From contig NZ_CP152389.1 of NCBI RefSeq assembly GCF_038806765.1, positions 3,410,001-3,474,000 on the forward strand: 64,000 nt of DNA, read 5' to 3'. Made by a program: the position numbers and the translations under genes. Below the pieces are notes generated by a model. That model was not told where the DNA came from, ran no database searches, and worked only from the letters and a program-made list of their open reading frames with translations. Below, piece by piece: positions 37,097 through 45,055 of this stretch (the first letter of the stretch is position 1; every line of letters begins with the position of its first letter). This stretch comes from Mucilaginibacter sp. CSA2-8R (GTDB lineage Bacteria; Bacteroidota; Bacteroidia; Sphingobacteriales; Sphingobacteriaceae).

Positions 37097-38436
37097 TAGG
37101 CAGCTTTAAGTTGTGAGGTTTGGTGTGATTTATCCAGGGTTTCCAGCTCCACTTCCACAGTTTTGAAAGTGAGCGTCGGGTATTTTTCTTTCCAGCCGTT
37201 GTAATCGGCGATAAAGTGGAACGGCTCCAGCACTACGTCCCTGTAAGGGTTTTGCAGCGCGCAGTATAAATTGAAAGCGATCCGCTTATCAGAGCCGCTG
37301 CCGGCGCCCATGTTCTTACCGGGTCCCTGGCCCACCAATGTAGGATCCAGGCCGAGCGCGCGCATGAGGTGGGCGCTGGCCTCCTGGCTGTCTTCCAGGT
37401 AAGCGCCCTCTTTAAACTTATCATCGATCACCTCGATTTTCCATCCGGGCTGCACTTTACCCTCAGCATCAATGCTCACCTCGTTCATAATCGACTTGCC
37501 GGCATTTTCTACGTTGGTCAGCCTGTCGTTAATCTCGGTGAGCGTTTTTCTTTTAAGCTGCATTTGCTCCTCTTCGGATTTATTGTGCCAGCCCTCGTAG
37601 TGGTTCTCCCAGTGATTGGACGGAATGGTAATCAGGTATTTGATGTGCATCTGATTTTTCATCAGGTGCTGCTTAAACACCGGTATTTTTTCGGCAATGG
37701 CCATCCAGCCGGATGTGCGGAAACCGTCCCAGGTGGAAAGCTGGTAATACGTCTTACCAGGTGAGGGAAACGATATCGGATAAACAAACCGGTTCGATGT
37801 ATTTTTCTTTATGTCCTCGACCGCATTCCAGTTGTAAGGATCAATCACCGGCAGGATTAGTGCATTGTCTTCTTTGACCATACCGGTTCCCCAGTTAGGA
37901 CTGATCCAGCATTTTTCGATGATCCCTTTATCGTTTTGAACGGACCAGCGGCAGTGTGCAGCTTCGTTCACCCCGATGTAAGCTATCTCGTCACCGCCCT
38001 TACTTTTGATCAGATCAGGAAACACGTTCCAAAACCAAAAGAAATCGTTGTAAGCCTCGCGCATATAGCGCTTGGTGGGTATCGAAGACAGAAAAGCCAG
38101 GATTTTTGGATCATTACAGAACTCATCTTTGAGCGTACCGGTCGCGGCATCGTAGGACCTGGTAAACGGCAGCACCTCTTTACCCAAGGCAGCGCGTGCC
38201 TTCCACTCCAGTAGCGATGGCAGCTCCGTACTCCTGCTCGACATCTCAATGATGTTTTGCGGAAACAGGTTATCGTCGCCCCAACTGGCGTAAGGCGTGA
38301 TATTATTGAGCAGCTCAATCTTTGGCTCCGATGGGCGCACGGCCGGCATCGGGCCGGCGCCCATAAAAACGCCTGCCCGTATGCCGGGCAGGTAAGCTAC
38401 ATCATCAGAAATAATAAGGTCCAGGCGTTTACTCAT
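37096..38436 (-). CDS. Portal protein
   Basis: 446 aa. Portal-like signs: a long central region (ASWGDDNLFPQNIIEM, WKARAALGKEVLPF), and near the C-terminus EASAHLMRALGLDPTLVG followed by the Gly-rich GPGKNMGAGSGSDKRIAFN and YRDVVLEPFHFI, typical of the stem and crown helices of portal proteins. Placed downstream of the terminase with a small gene between. The dodecameric portal is the DNA channel of the capsid. Confidence 0.75.
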   Translation of the reverse strand: MSKRLDLIISDDVAYLPGIRAGVFMGAGPMPAVRPSEPKIELLNNITPYASWGDDNLFPQNIIEMSSRSTELPSLLEWKARAALGKEVLPFTRSYDAATGTLKDEFCNDPKILAFLSSIPTKRYMREAYNDFFWFWNVFPDLIKSKGGDEIAYIGVNEAAHCRWSVQNDKGIIEKCWISPNWGTGMVKEDNALILPVIDPYNWNAVEDIKKNTSNRFVYPISFPSPGKTYYQLSTWDGFRTSGWMAIAEKIPVFKQHLMKNQMHIKYLITIPSNHWENHYEGWHNKSEEEQMQLKRKTLTEINDRLTNVENAGKSIMNEVSIDAEGKVQPGWKIEVIDDKFKEGAYLEDSQEASAHLMRALGLDPTLVGQGPGKNMGAGSGSDKRIAFNLYCALQNPYRDVVLEPFHFIADYNGWKEKYPTLTFKTVEVELETLDKSHQTSQLKAA

Positions 38437-38735
38437 AAAATCACGGTTTTACCGTTGAAATACTCAACTAATAGCGGATGAAACTTCCGGATCTCGTTTG
38501 TGCCTACGCCTACCAGGTTGCGGGTATAATTAGCATGATGCGCAGGATTGCGTATCGTACTGTTACTTTTTGCAAAGCCGTAAAGTACTGCAGCCTCGTA
38601 ACTGATACGCTGGCCACCGGTACCCTCTTTTTTGTTGGCGGTTACAAACGTGATCGAAAAAGGTATCAGATTACCGTCATCACTGCGCATTTGCATGATC
38701 TCCAGCATATCGGCTACCCTGATCAGGTCATTCAT
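38433..38735 (-). CDS. Small phage protein, first gene of the portal unit
   Basis: Start chosen at MNDLIRVADMLEIMQM (38735) because the late promoter -7 element TTTG ends 4 bases upstream; the longer frame to 38804 crosses the promoter. 100 aa, contains SITFVTANKKEGTGGQRISYEAAVLYG. Function unknown; overlaps the portal start by 4 bp. Confidence 0.6.
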   Translation of the reverse strand: MNDLIRVADMLEIMQMRSDDGNLIPFSITFVTANKKEGTGGQRISYEAAVLYGFAKSNSTIRNPAHHANYTRNLVGVGTNEIRKFHPLLVEYFNGKTVIL

Positions 38736-38739
38736 AGCA

Positions 38740-38782
38740 CAAAGGTGCAGGCACCGCACTGGGAAAGAAAGGACCGCAAAAA
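38740..38782 (-). promoter_or_regulatory. Late promoter copy 2
   Basis: Minus-strand TTTTTGCGGTCCTTTC (38767-38782) with TTTC at -33 and CACCTTTG as -7 (TTTG complement at 38740-38743). The ATG follows 4 bases after TTTG, predicting a leaderless transcript for the portal-to-fibre unit. Confidence 0.8.
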
Positions 38783-38941
38783 CCGCTGAAACGTTTGCAG
38801 TCAAAAAAACACTAAAACCATATTGTTCAACCTGTTAAACCTGAAACGTGACGATTTTTGCTGCACTTTCGCGGAGTTGAGCACGCCACGCACTATCGCG
38901 ACAGGGAAAGCGGCGGGCCAAAATTTACGATATATGACAAA

Positions 38942-38972
38942 GGGGGTGCCTGCCTGGTCGGCGGGCACCCCC
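38942..38972. terminator. Strong hairpin, probable terminator of the terminase unit
   Basis: 13-bp GC-rich stem (GGGGGTGCCTGCC/GGCGGGCACCCCC) with a 5-nt loop, 22 bp past the last gene of the unit. There is only a short T tract on the minus strand, so it may need help or may act as an RNA stabiliser. The stretch 38783-38993 otherwise holds no gene. Confidence 0.6.
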
Positions 38973-38993
38973 TGGAGGCTTGGAGGTAAGGAG

Positions 38994-39290
38994 TTAGAAA
39001 CCTCCTTTAAAGATAACTTTGATACCAGATGTATTAAATAACTTATTGGCGAAGTTTGATGCTGCTTGGTCAGCCAACGCATCAACGCTTATGTGTGGTC
39101 TTAATTCCATCAACTTTACCGCTTCGGGATACCACTCATCCTCAGTTATATTATCAATCTTATCATCAACGAGCTCGTGGAAGCCGTCAGGTATATCTGT
39201 GTCGTAGTCTATTTCATAATGTTGAGAATTGAATGCCCGCTCCCATGCCGACTCAAGCTTTGTCTCTTCAGATGTTTGTCTTTTTGTCAT
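38994..39290 (-). CDS. Small acidic phage protein after terminase
   Basis: 98 aa, strongly acidic, starting MTKRQTSEETKLESAWERAF. No family recognised. It is separated from the terminase by 49 bp and precedes the unit's hairpin. Confidence 0.5.
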   Translation of the reverse strand: MTKRQTSEETKLESAWERAFNSQHYEIDYDTDIPDGFHELVDDKIDNITEDEWYPEAVKLMELRPHISVDALADQAASNFANKLFNTSGIKVIFKGGF

Positions 39291-39339
39291 ACTTGAAATT
39301 ACTTAAATAACAACAAATATTTAAACTAAAACCTTCATC

Positions 39340-40959
39340 TTAGCTAAAGAGCAGCGATGTCTTAGGCATTACATACCCTACCCTTTGCTTGAAGCGGCCC
39401 AGGTACAGCGTATCAAAGGCATCACTATGGTGCGTCGTATCTTCGGGTGGCATCAGCTTGTTACCTTCGTCACGCTTATCCTTTTGGTGCAGTTTGCCCG
39501 ACATATACATGCCGGCACGTTGCAGGCTAATGAGCATTTGTGCGCAGTTACCCTTGTTGATCCGGATCCGCTTAAACTTCTCGGTATCTTCTTTGAACAC
39601 CATGCCCCACATCCGGAACCTGGTATCATGCAGCGGCTGCTTACCGATGTTGTTACGGATCACCTTCCAACCTGCAGCGCGCAGGGTATCGGTGATCACG
39701 TCAGCATAGCTCTTTATGCGCAACGCATCGGTACCCACAAAGGTGTGGTCAAATACAAAGGTTACTTCCTTTTTAGGATGGTACTTATAGTAAGCTATCC
39801 ATTTGGCCAGCAACTCCTGCAGGCGGTCGTTATCCTTAACAAACATAGAGCTGAGCACCCGGTACTCACCTGGGCGCTCCTGCCCTGTCACCACACAGTT
39901 GTGCCTGGCATTGGCATCAAAGGCAATGTCCAGGCCTTTACGCTTATCGATATCGTTATCAAACCTGCAGTCCTGGATGGTGTCACGGTTGAGTGACAAG
40001 CCAATGCCATCTATAAAGCTGTAGTTGTAGCTATCATAGGTGTGCTTCTCCAGGTCGAGCAATGGGTAAAACCCGTTCTCGACATGGATAATGCGCTTAT
40101 TAAGCACCGAGGCCTGGTAGATATGCGGCTTCAGTTCGCGTTTCCACTGCTTGAATTGCTCCTCGCCCAGCACTTCGATATTAGCCAAGCTACTGGCCTC
40201 ACTATAAAAAACGCTGTTTTTACGCAGGGTATTGAGCGCCTCACCAATAGCCTGGAGTTTGCGCCGGCTATGGATGCTGCATTTATCGCCCTCCAGTTTA
40301 TTTTTTATTTTAAGGTTATTGTAGGCCAGCTGCAGGTTAAGCAGTTCGGTGCATTGCTGCCGGTCCATTTGCTTTTCTTTTTCCAGGATCCACTTTCCGG
40401 TCTGGTCGGTCGGCATATCCGTATAAAACGTAATGGCATGATGCAGGGCCAGGTGACCGAATACCTCACGGTTACCACGATTAGTGGGCGCGATATCGTC
40501 CATGTACCTGGTATAATTAAGGAACCGCGCTTCATCACCCATGATCGCGTCGACGGTTTTACCGTTGGCCAGTCCCGGACGGTCCAGGCTCATAAAATGG
40601 AAAGCGTGACCATTCCACCAAAATATAGTATGCTCAGGATTGCGCGGGTTATAAATGGCGTCCTTAATTTTTAAATGCTTAGGCGGTTTTTTACCGATCC
40701 AGTAATGCACGCCAGGCTTGTAGCCGTAACGCTGCCAGCCTTTTTCGAGAGCCGGCAGCGTCCTGGTCAATATCTGCATATAAGTAGCGCCGACCATACC
40801 GGTCGCGCCTCGAGGCATCATATTAGCCAGGGCAATGGAGCGCATGGCCATCGGACCTTCAGTCTTACCGGTACCACGTCCCCACACGCCGTATTCCTCT
40901 TTGGCCATAATGAGGTTAGCCGTTTGTTGAGGCTTATTGAGCCATATTGTGCTACTCAT
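39340..40959 (-). CDS. terL: Terminase large subunit
   Basis: Start taken at MSSTIWLNKPQQTANLI (40959), overlapping the small-subunit candidate by 8 bp; 18 extra bases in the longer frame are unlikely. About 539 aa. ATPase: Walker A WGRGTGKTEG near residue 34, Walker B AIMGDEARF. C-terminal nuclease with acidic positions in DIAFDANARHN and FVFDHTFVG. Packages DNA into the procapsid through the portal. Confidence 0.88.
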   Translation of the reverse strand: MSSTIWLNKPQQTANLIMAKEEYGVWGRGTGKTEGPMAMRSIALANMMPRGATGMVGATYMQILTRTLPALEKGWQRYGYKPGVHYWIGKKPPKHLKIKDAIYNPRNPEHTIFWWNGHAFHFMSLDRPGLANGKTVDAIMGDEARFLNYTRYMDDIAPTNRGNREVFGHLALHHAITFYTDMPTDQTGKWILEKEKQMDRQQCTELLNLQLAYNNLKIKNKLEGDKCSIHSRRKLQAIGEALNTLRKNSVFYSEASSLANIEVLGEEQFKQWKRELKPHIYQASVLNKRIIHVENGFYPLLDLEKHTYDSYNYSFIDGIGLSLNRDTIQDCRFDNDIDKRKGLDIAFDANARHNCVVTGQERPGEYRVLSSMFVKDNDRLQELLAKWIAYYKYHPKKEVTFVFDHTFVGTDALRIKSYADVITDTLRAAGWKVIRNNIGKQPLHDTRFRMWGMVFKEDTEKFKRIRINKGNCAQMLISLQRAGMYMSGKLHQKDKRDEGNKLMPPEDTTHHSDAFDTLYLGRFKQRVGYVMPKTSLLFS

Positions 40960-41602
40960 CGTCAACCTCCTCAGCATCTACGGCCTCACTTTGCAAAAAC
41001 TCCAGGCGTTTCTCGCCCAGGATCCGCTTAGTAGCGGCCTCCGCATCAACGTACTCAAAGCCCAGGTCAGTGGCGCTGGTCGTGATCGTAAATTCAGGTG
41101 GTTGAAACTCTGAGTAATCGGGCGCCTCGATGCTTTGCTCGTGCAGGCCTTTGATCACATTGACCTCTTTAAATACTGCAGCTGCAGCTTTCATATCGCC
41201 CTTTTTGATGCACAACTCCCGCAGTTCATCGCCGATCAGTATGGCAATATTTCGTTCGTATTCAATTTCAGGTCTGCTCTCCAGAGATAGAAAAAAACGC
41301 TTTGTGTTATGGATATCTTCGTAAGCGGTTCGCTGAGAAATACCATAATTCTCGACGAGCCATTCGACAACCATCGAGACATTGAAGCGTTGATGATTAC
41401 TCTCTATACCCTCGGTAGTGATTTTTTTTACCAGCTCGCCGTTACGCAGCAGCCGGTCGGCCTGTTTCCAGCGCTCGAGCATTCTTTGCTGCTCATCCGG
41501 CAGTTGATCTACTTTGTGAGCAAGCCACGCGCGCATAATGATATCGTAGGCGGTATTGCCTTTAATATCACCCGGACGCACATATTTGCTTAATCCGTTC
41601 AT
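40952..41602 (-). CDS. Probable terminase small subunit
   Basis: 216 aa, helical, with a helix-turn-helix-like segment (MVVEWLVENYGISQRTAYEDI) suited to recognition of the packaging site, and an acidic C-terminus (VDAEEVDDE) that could contact the large subunit. Directly upstream of and overlapping the large terminase gene. The CCTAAACC motif is 16 bp before its start. Confidence 0.65.
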   Translation of the reverse strand: MNGLSKYVRPGDIKGNTAYDIIMRAWLAHKVDQLPDEQQRMLERWKQADRLLRNGELVKKITTEGIESNHQRFNVSMVVEWLVENYGISQRTAYEDIHNTKRFFLSLESRPEIEYERNIAILIGDELRELCIKKGDMKAAAAVFKEVNVIKGLHEQSIEAPDYSEFQPPEFTITTSATDLGFEYVDAEAATKRILGEKRLEFLQSEAVDAEEVDDE

Positions 41603-41627
41603 GATAAGGTTAGGTTAGGTTTAGGTA

Positions 41628-42245
41628 TTAGAGGAGCTTTGCCAGCTCATCCTGTTTATCTTTAAGCAGACGCTCGGTCCGTACCCGGTTCCGGCATCCG
41701 GGCTGTTTGAGGCGCTTTTCCGCTTTGCTGATAGATACACGCAGGTATTGTATTTCGACCTTTTTATCCCTTACAGGCTTTTGCTTCGCAACAGGGAAAG
41801 TTTCATGCTCCTGGTAGTGATCAATCATTGTCCAGCACTCCACAATTTTTTGGTGAGTGCTTAGAATGGCAAAGGCACAATCGCGCAGCTTATCGCCCAC
41901 TTGCAGAAACCGCTTTTCAACGTGCAGGTGATCCAGGTTGCGGTAAAGCAGGTCGCGCTTTTTAAGCAGGTCCAGGTAGCGCCGGTTTTCGCCATCCTTG
42001 TTTGGCGGCGGTGTGGTAGCAGCTGCAGCAGGCCTGGGCTTTACCGGTGCCGGATCAGGCGCAGGTACCGGTACGCTGCCGGCGAACTTCTCCAGCTCAG
42101 CGGCGAGCTTTGCCTTGTTGGCCGGTGTTGCGCCGGTGTTGGCGAACATACGCTGGTACAAGGCGCTGCCGCCCAGCTGAGCGTACAGCGCTACACCGGC
42201 TGCAAAATCACGGCTGCCGTTCAGCCAGTCGTGTACTGCGGCCAT
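41628..42245 (-). CDS. Phage protein with proline-rich linker and helical domain
   Basis: 205 aa. A short N-terminal domain (~60 residues) is joined by a Pro/Ala-rich linker (PVPAPDPAPVKPRPAAAA) to a Lys-rich coiled-coil region. Immediately follows the exported-type protein (1 bp apart). Function not recognised. Confidence 0.5.
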   Translation of the reverse strand: MAAVHDWLNGSRDFAAGVALYAQLGGSALYQRMFANTGATPANKAKLAAELEKFAGSVPVPAPDPAPVKPRPAAAATTPPPNKDGENRRYLDLLKKRDLLYRNLDHLHVEKRFLQVGDKLRDCAFAILSTHQKIVECWTMIDHYQEHETFPVAKQKPVRDKKVEIQYLRVSISKAEKRLKQPGCRNRVRTERLLKDKQDELAKLL

Positions 42246-42542
42246 TTATGCAGCTTTACGGGCATAGCGCAACCGGTTAGACTTATGTTTCCTGTTTTTT
42301 CCGTTACCATAGCGCTGGCCGTACTCTCTGGGCGACATGCCATATTTTGGGAATAAATGGGTGATCGGGATCCCGCCGATCGTATTTACCACACCGGTTG
42401 TTTTCCTTTTGGTTGATTTTGGATCCGCTTTGATGGAAACATCGGTTTTGGTGTTAAGGCTTTCAGTATTTGCTTTGGATGCTGATCCAAGACCTACAAG
42501 GCTGGCCAATGCGGCCGCGTATGCAATAAGGCGTTTTTTCAT
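42246..42542 (-). CDS. Small basic phage protein with signal peptide
   Basis: 98 aa. Start at MKKRLIAYAAALASLVG (42542), 5 bp after the -7 element of late promoter copy 3. A typical signal peptide (KK, then AAALASLVGLGSASKA) is followed by a very basic tail (KNRKHKSNRLRYARKAA). An exported basic phage protein that opens the terminase unit is odd; possibly a lysis or envelope-targeted factor. Confidence 0.6.
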   Translation of the reverse strand: MKKRLIAYAAALASLVGLGSASKANTESLNTKTDVSIKADPKSTKRKTTGVVNTIGGIPITHLFPKYGMSPREYGQRYGNGKNRKHKSNRLRYARKAA

Positions 42543-42547
42543 ACCGG

Positions 42548-42590
42548 CAAATGACAGGGAAAGTGGATAGGAAAAAAAGGACCGCAAAAA
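42548..42590 (-). promoter_or_regulatory. Late promoter copy 3
   Basis: Minus-strand TTTTTGCGGTCCTTTT at 42575-42590 and TTTG at exactly the same distance as in the other copies (complement of 42548-42551). ATG follows 5 bases later. It drives the terminase unit and diverges from the HEPN gene at 42626. Confidence 0.78.
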
Positions 42591-42625
42591 GCCGGAAACA
42601 TTTAAATATATTTCCAAAAAAAGCT

Positions 42626-43396
42626 ATGCGAAGACATGTCGAAAAGAGAGGCGACTTACCTCTTACCTTTAACTATTTATTGTTTTCACTGGAACAATAT
42701 CACACTACGTATATGATGATGCTTTATAGTCAAATGTTTTTTTACAAAGACATATCAGATGTATCGTCCGGACAAATTCCTGATAAAACAGTGGACTACA
42801 TCAGTTTTGACCATGATAATATGGAAAAGCATATGAATAAGGAGGTCGAGCCAAATCAAGACGACATTTATACAATAAGCTTACGTGATCACGCTATAAA
42901 CCTCCAACTTGGACGCTTTCAGTTTATTAGCGGTAAGAATTTTGATGATGCGCTTGACACAATAAATATGCAGGTAGGACATCAAATTAGGTTAAGTTTT
43001 ATCAACAGTATTTATGAAACCTTGGATTTTTATATAGGAAAATACCAAGAAGAATGTGACAATTTGCATAAAGGAGGTGGTAAAAGGGAACATTTGAAAG
43101 TCACCTTGCGAAAGCAGCCTTGGTACATTATGCTCTATATTCTTCGTAATAACGTTTCACATGCACATAATTTGCATAAAGCATTTGTAAAGGAAAAATG
43201 GTTGAAAACACTTCCACAAAACGAATTCAAGTGGCGAACCATAAGTGTTAAGGTAGGTATGTACGGACATCAAATAAGATATGACAATAAGGAATTAAGC
43301 CTGTTGTACAATGACATGTCGAAATTTATTATAAATAATGAAGACCTCTTTACGAAAGATGTAAAAGGGAACATATTGCCTGGACTGTTGCCTTAA
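42626..43396 (+). CDS. HEPN-motif cargo protein 2 (candidate RNase)
   Basis: Start set at ATG 42626 (MRRHVEKRGDLPLTFNYL), after a -7-like TATATTTC; the longer frame from 42551 crosses late promoter copy 3. 256 aa, helical, AT-rich against its neighbours. Motif YILRNNVSHAHN (about residues 185-196) is R-x4-H with RN, the HEPN RNase signature. It lies on the plus strand between two late promoter copies in an otherwise minus-strand module, a typical moron position. Toxin-like or anti-phage RNase activity is inferred. No antitoxin gene is adjacent unless the PIN gene serves. Confidence 0.5.
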   Translation: MRRHVEKRGDLPLTFNYLLFSLEQYHTTYMMMLYSQMFFYKDISDVSSGQIPDKTVDYISFDHDNMEKHMNKEVEPNQDDIYTISLRDHAINLQLGRFQFISGKNFDDALDTINMQVGHQIRLSFINSIYETLDFYIGKYQEECDNLHKGGGKREHLKVTLRKQPWYIMLYILRNNVSHAHNLHKAFVKEKWLKTLPQNEFKWRTISVKVGMYGHQIRYDNKELSLLYNDMSKFIINNEDLFTKDVKGNILPGLLP

Positions 43397-43404
43397 TTAG
43401 GAGA

Positions 43405-43478
43405 AACGCAAAAAGCCCGGCTCGCCCGGGCTTGATGATCATTTCAAACAAAAATCAACTGTATAAAATTAACGGGTA
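43405..43478 (-). ncRNA. Predicted ~70-nt phage small RNA
   Basis: Late promoter copy 4 would start a minus-strand transcript at about 43478. It has no start codon at the usual position and reaches an intrinsic terminator (43409-43432) after about 70 nt. Either a small RNA or the remnant of a promoter whose gene was replaced by cargo. Its downstream part lies opposite the 3' flank of the HEPN gene 42626-43396. Confidence 0.45.
43409..43432 (-). terminator. Intrinsic terminator, minus-strand polarity
   Basis: 7-bp stem (AGCCCGG / CCGGGCT) with a 5-nt loop; on the minus strand it is followed by five Ts, on the plus strand it is not. Therefore it serves the transcript from late promoter copy 4, not primarily the HEPN gene. 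Confidence 0.7.
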
Positions 43479-43482
43479 GTCA

Positions 43483-43525
43483 CAAAAGTATGCAGCTACC
43501 ATTTAATAATTAAGGACCGCAAAAA
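43483..43525 (-). promoter_or_regulatory. Late promoter copy 4 (no gene behind it)
   Basis: TTTTTGCGGTCCTTAA on the minus strand (43510-43525) with a perfect -7 TACTTTTG (complement of 43483-43490) at the conserved spacing. No open frame begins downstream. Confidence 0.78.
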
Positions 43526-43580
43526 TCACATATACTTACTGTTTTTCTGCGACTTTAAACAAATATTAGTAAGTTCAACT

Positions 43581-44765
43581 ATGCATATTTTTTTAGATAC
43601 AAACGCAGTAAAAGAAGATCCACTCTGGAGACACAACTTTCCCAGCGCGTTGCTCAGTGAGCTCAAAAAAAACGATAAGTTTCATTTGTATATTTCTGAC
43701 GTTGTGATTGCTGAAATAAACAAAAATTATGAACTTGACGCTTCTGAAGCTCTAACGATTGCTTCAAAAGCAGCCAAATCTCTACAAGGCTCTGTAAGAG
43801 GATTAAATAAGTTTCTCAAAGAAGAGCTAAAAATATCAGTGACCGAAATCAATCCGGAGTTAGGCGATTTGAATTATTTCTATGATGCTTTGTTTAAATT
43901 TCCCAACTTTCATTTGATAGAAACTTCAAACGAAACCTTGCAAACGGTACTTGGTTGGGTAAAATTATATAAGCCACCTTATTTTACAAAAACGCAGCCA
44001 GGTCAAAAAAAACCATTTGAGTATAAAGATGCTGTCATTTGGCAATCGTACAAAACTTATTGTTTATTAAATGGAATAAAGGAGGCTCATATTCTGACTA
44101 ATAACATATCCGATTTTCTTACTGAAGAAGAAACTCAAGCCAAAAAAACAGGAGAACCGTCAGACTTAAATAATGGATATTTTATAGATGGTGTTTCGTA
44201 CCATTTCCATAGCAAAATTCAAGACTTTATTGAGCTATACCCGCAAATCTTTGTTACACAACTAAAAGAACAACCTGAATGGCTAAATACAATTATAGCA
44301 GATAAAAATGGTGGGCTACTTGGAAGATTTGCTCATGGATATAATCATGTCTTACGAAGTTTCGTGCGCCACTTTTATCAAAGTGGCCTTCATTCAAAAA
44401 TAATAGGAAACATAAGTTTTGGCTTTTTCGAAATCTCGTTAAAGGTTATACATAATCAGTTTGAGATTGTATATGGTAATACACCAAGAATTACCGCTTT
44501 CAACGAATACGCAATAATATCTTATGATTGTAAAGGCAAGTACTATGCAACTATTGAAATTACTCAACACAGAGTTGTGGACCGTGAAGGGTCAAGTGAG
44601 CCGATTGTAAAATATCAGTCTCTTGAAAGACAATTTAGCTTGAGCTTTATTATTTCTAAAGATAGCGATGTAACTAATGTCGAAGTCACCTTGGATGACG
44701 GTATTTCAAGAGACTTAACATATCCCTATAATTTACCGAACATTGAATCTCCGTTGGTAGAATAA
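43581..44765 (+). CDS. PIN-domain cargo protein (candidate RNase)
   Basis: 394 aa. N-terminal PIN domain: FLDTNAVKEDPLW (first Asp), VIAEINKNYE (Glu), YKDAVIWQSYK (Asp) and AHILTNNISDF (Asn/Asp) supply the acidic metal site; this is the DUF4935-like kind. Residues ~250-394 form a beta-rich extension of unknown role. AT-rich, plus strand, bounded by late promoter copy 4 and a bidirectional terminator. No antitoxin alongside, which argues for a stand-alone defence or regulatory RNase rather than a VapBC toxin. Confidence 0.65.
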   Translation: MHIFLDTNAVKEDPLWRHNFPSALLSELKKNDKFHLYISDVVIAEINKNYELDASEALTIASKAAKSLQGSVRGLNKFLKEELKISVTEINPELGDLNYFYDALFKFPNFHLIETSNETLQTVLGWVKLYKPPYFTKTQPGQKKPFEYKDAVIWQSYKTYCLLNGIKEAHILTNNISDFLTEEETQAKKTGEPSDLNNGYFIDGVSYHFHSKIQDFIELYPQIFVTQLKEQPEWLNTIIADKNGGLLGRFAHGYNHVLRSFVRHFYQSGLHSKIIGNISFGFFEISLKVIHNQFEIVYGNTPRITAFNEYAIISYDCKGKYYATIEITQHRVVDREGSSEPIVKYQSLERQFSLSFIISKDSDVTNVEVTLDDGISRDLTYPYNLPNIESPLVE

Positions 44766-44837
44766 GAATCGCAATTCATAATGCTGCCTTGGATATCCCA
44801 TTTATTCATGGTCATTACAATGGTCTTATAGTTCGTA

Positions 44838-44871
44838 AAAAAATGGTGAGCAGATCTGCTCGCCATTTTTT
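44838..44871. terminator. Bidirectional terminator between PIN gene and capsid unit
   Basis: 15-bp stem centred on GATC with A and T tracts on both sides; it ends the PIN gene (plus) and the capsid unit (minus). The last stop codon of the capsid unit (44870-44872) is inside it. Confidence 0.85.
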
Positions 44872-45052
44872 ATGCTCTTTTTTTTACCTTTTTGAGGTAG
44901 CCGGTGCCGGCGGCGATCAGCTGCTCGGCCTGGGCTTCGGTCATAGTCCGAAAGTCCAGCCGGCCGAGCAGCGGGTGATGAAGTATGGGTAGCTCAGTGG
45001 CCACCACCCGGTATTTGCCCTTGAGTGCAGGGCTGATCTTAACGCCAGGCAT
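44870..45052 (-). CDS. Small basic phage protein, end of capsid unit
   Basis: 60 aa, starts MPGVKISPALKGKYRVVATE. The C-terminal Lys-rich helix (LKKVKKRA) is basic. Three bp downstream of the 182-aa gene. Role unknown. Confidence 0.55.
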   Translation of the reverse strand: MPGVKISPALKGKYRVVATELPILHHPLLGRLDFRTMTEAQAEQLIAAGTGYLKKVKKRA

Positions 45053-45055
45053 AGC

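Noticed and set aside
38801..39085. 94-aa minus-strand frame
   Set aside because: It crosses the strong hairpin at 38942-38972 and overlaps the end of the real gene at 38994.
41600..41630. TTAGGT repeats resembling telomeric sequence
   Set aside because: Only two or three units, best explained by the CCTAAACC junction motif.
42551..42625. N-terminal extension of HEPN gene 2
   Set aside because: It encodes the late promoter copy 3; the ATG at 42626 follows a -7-like TATATTTC.
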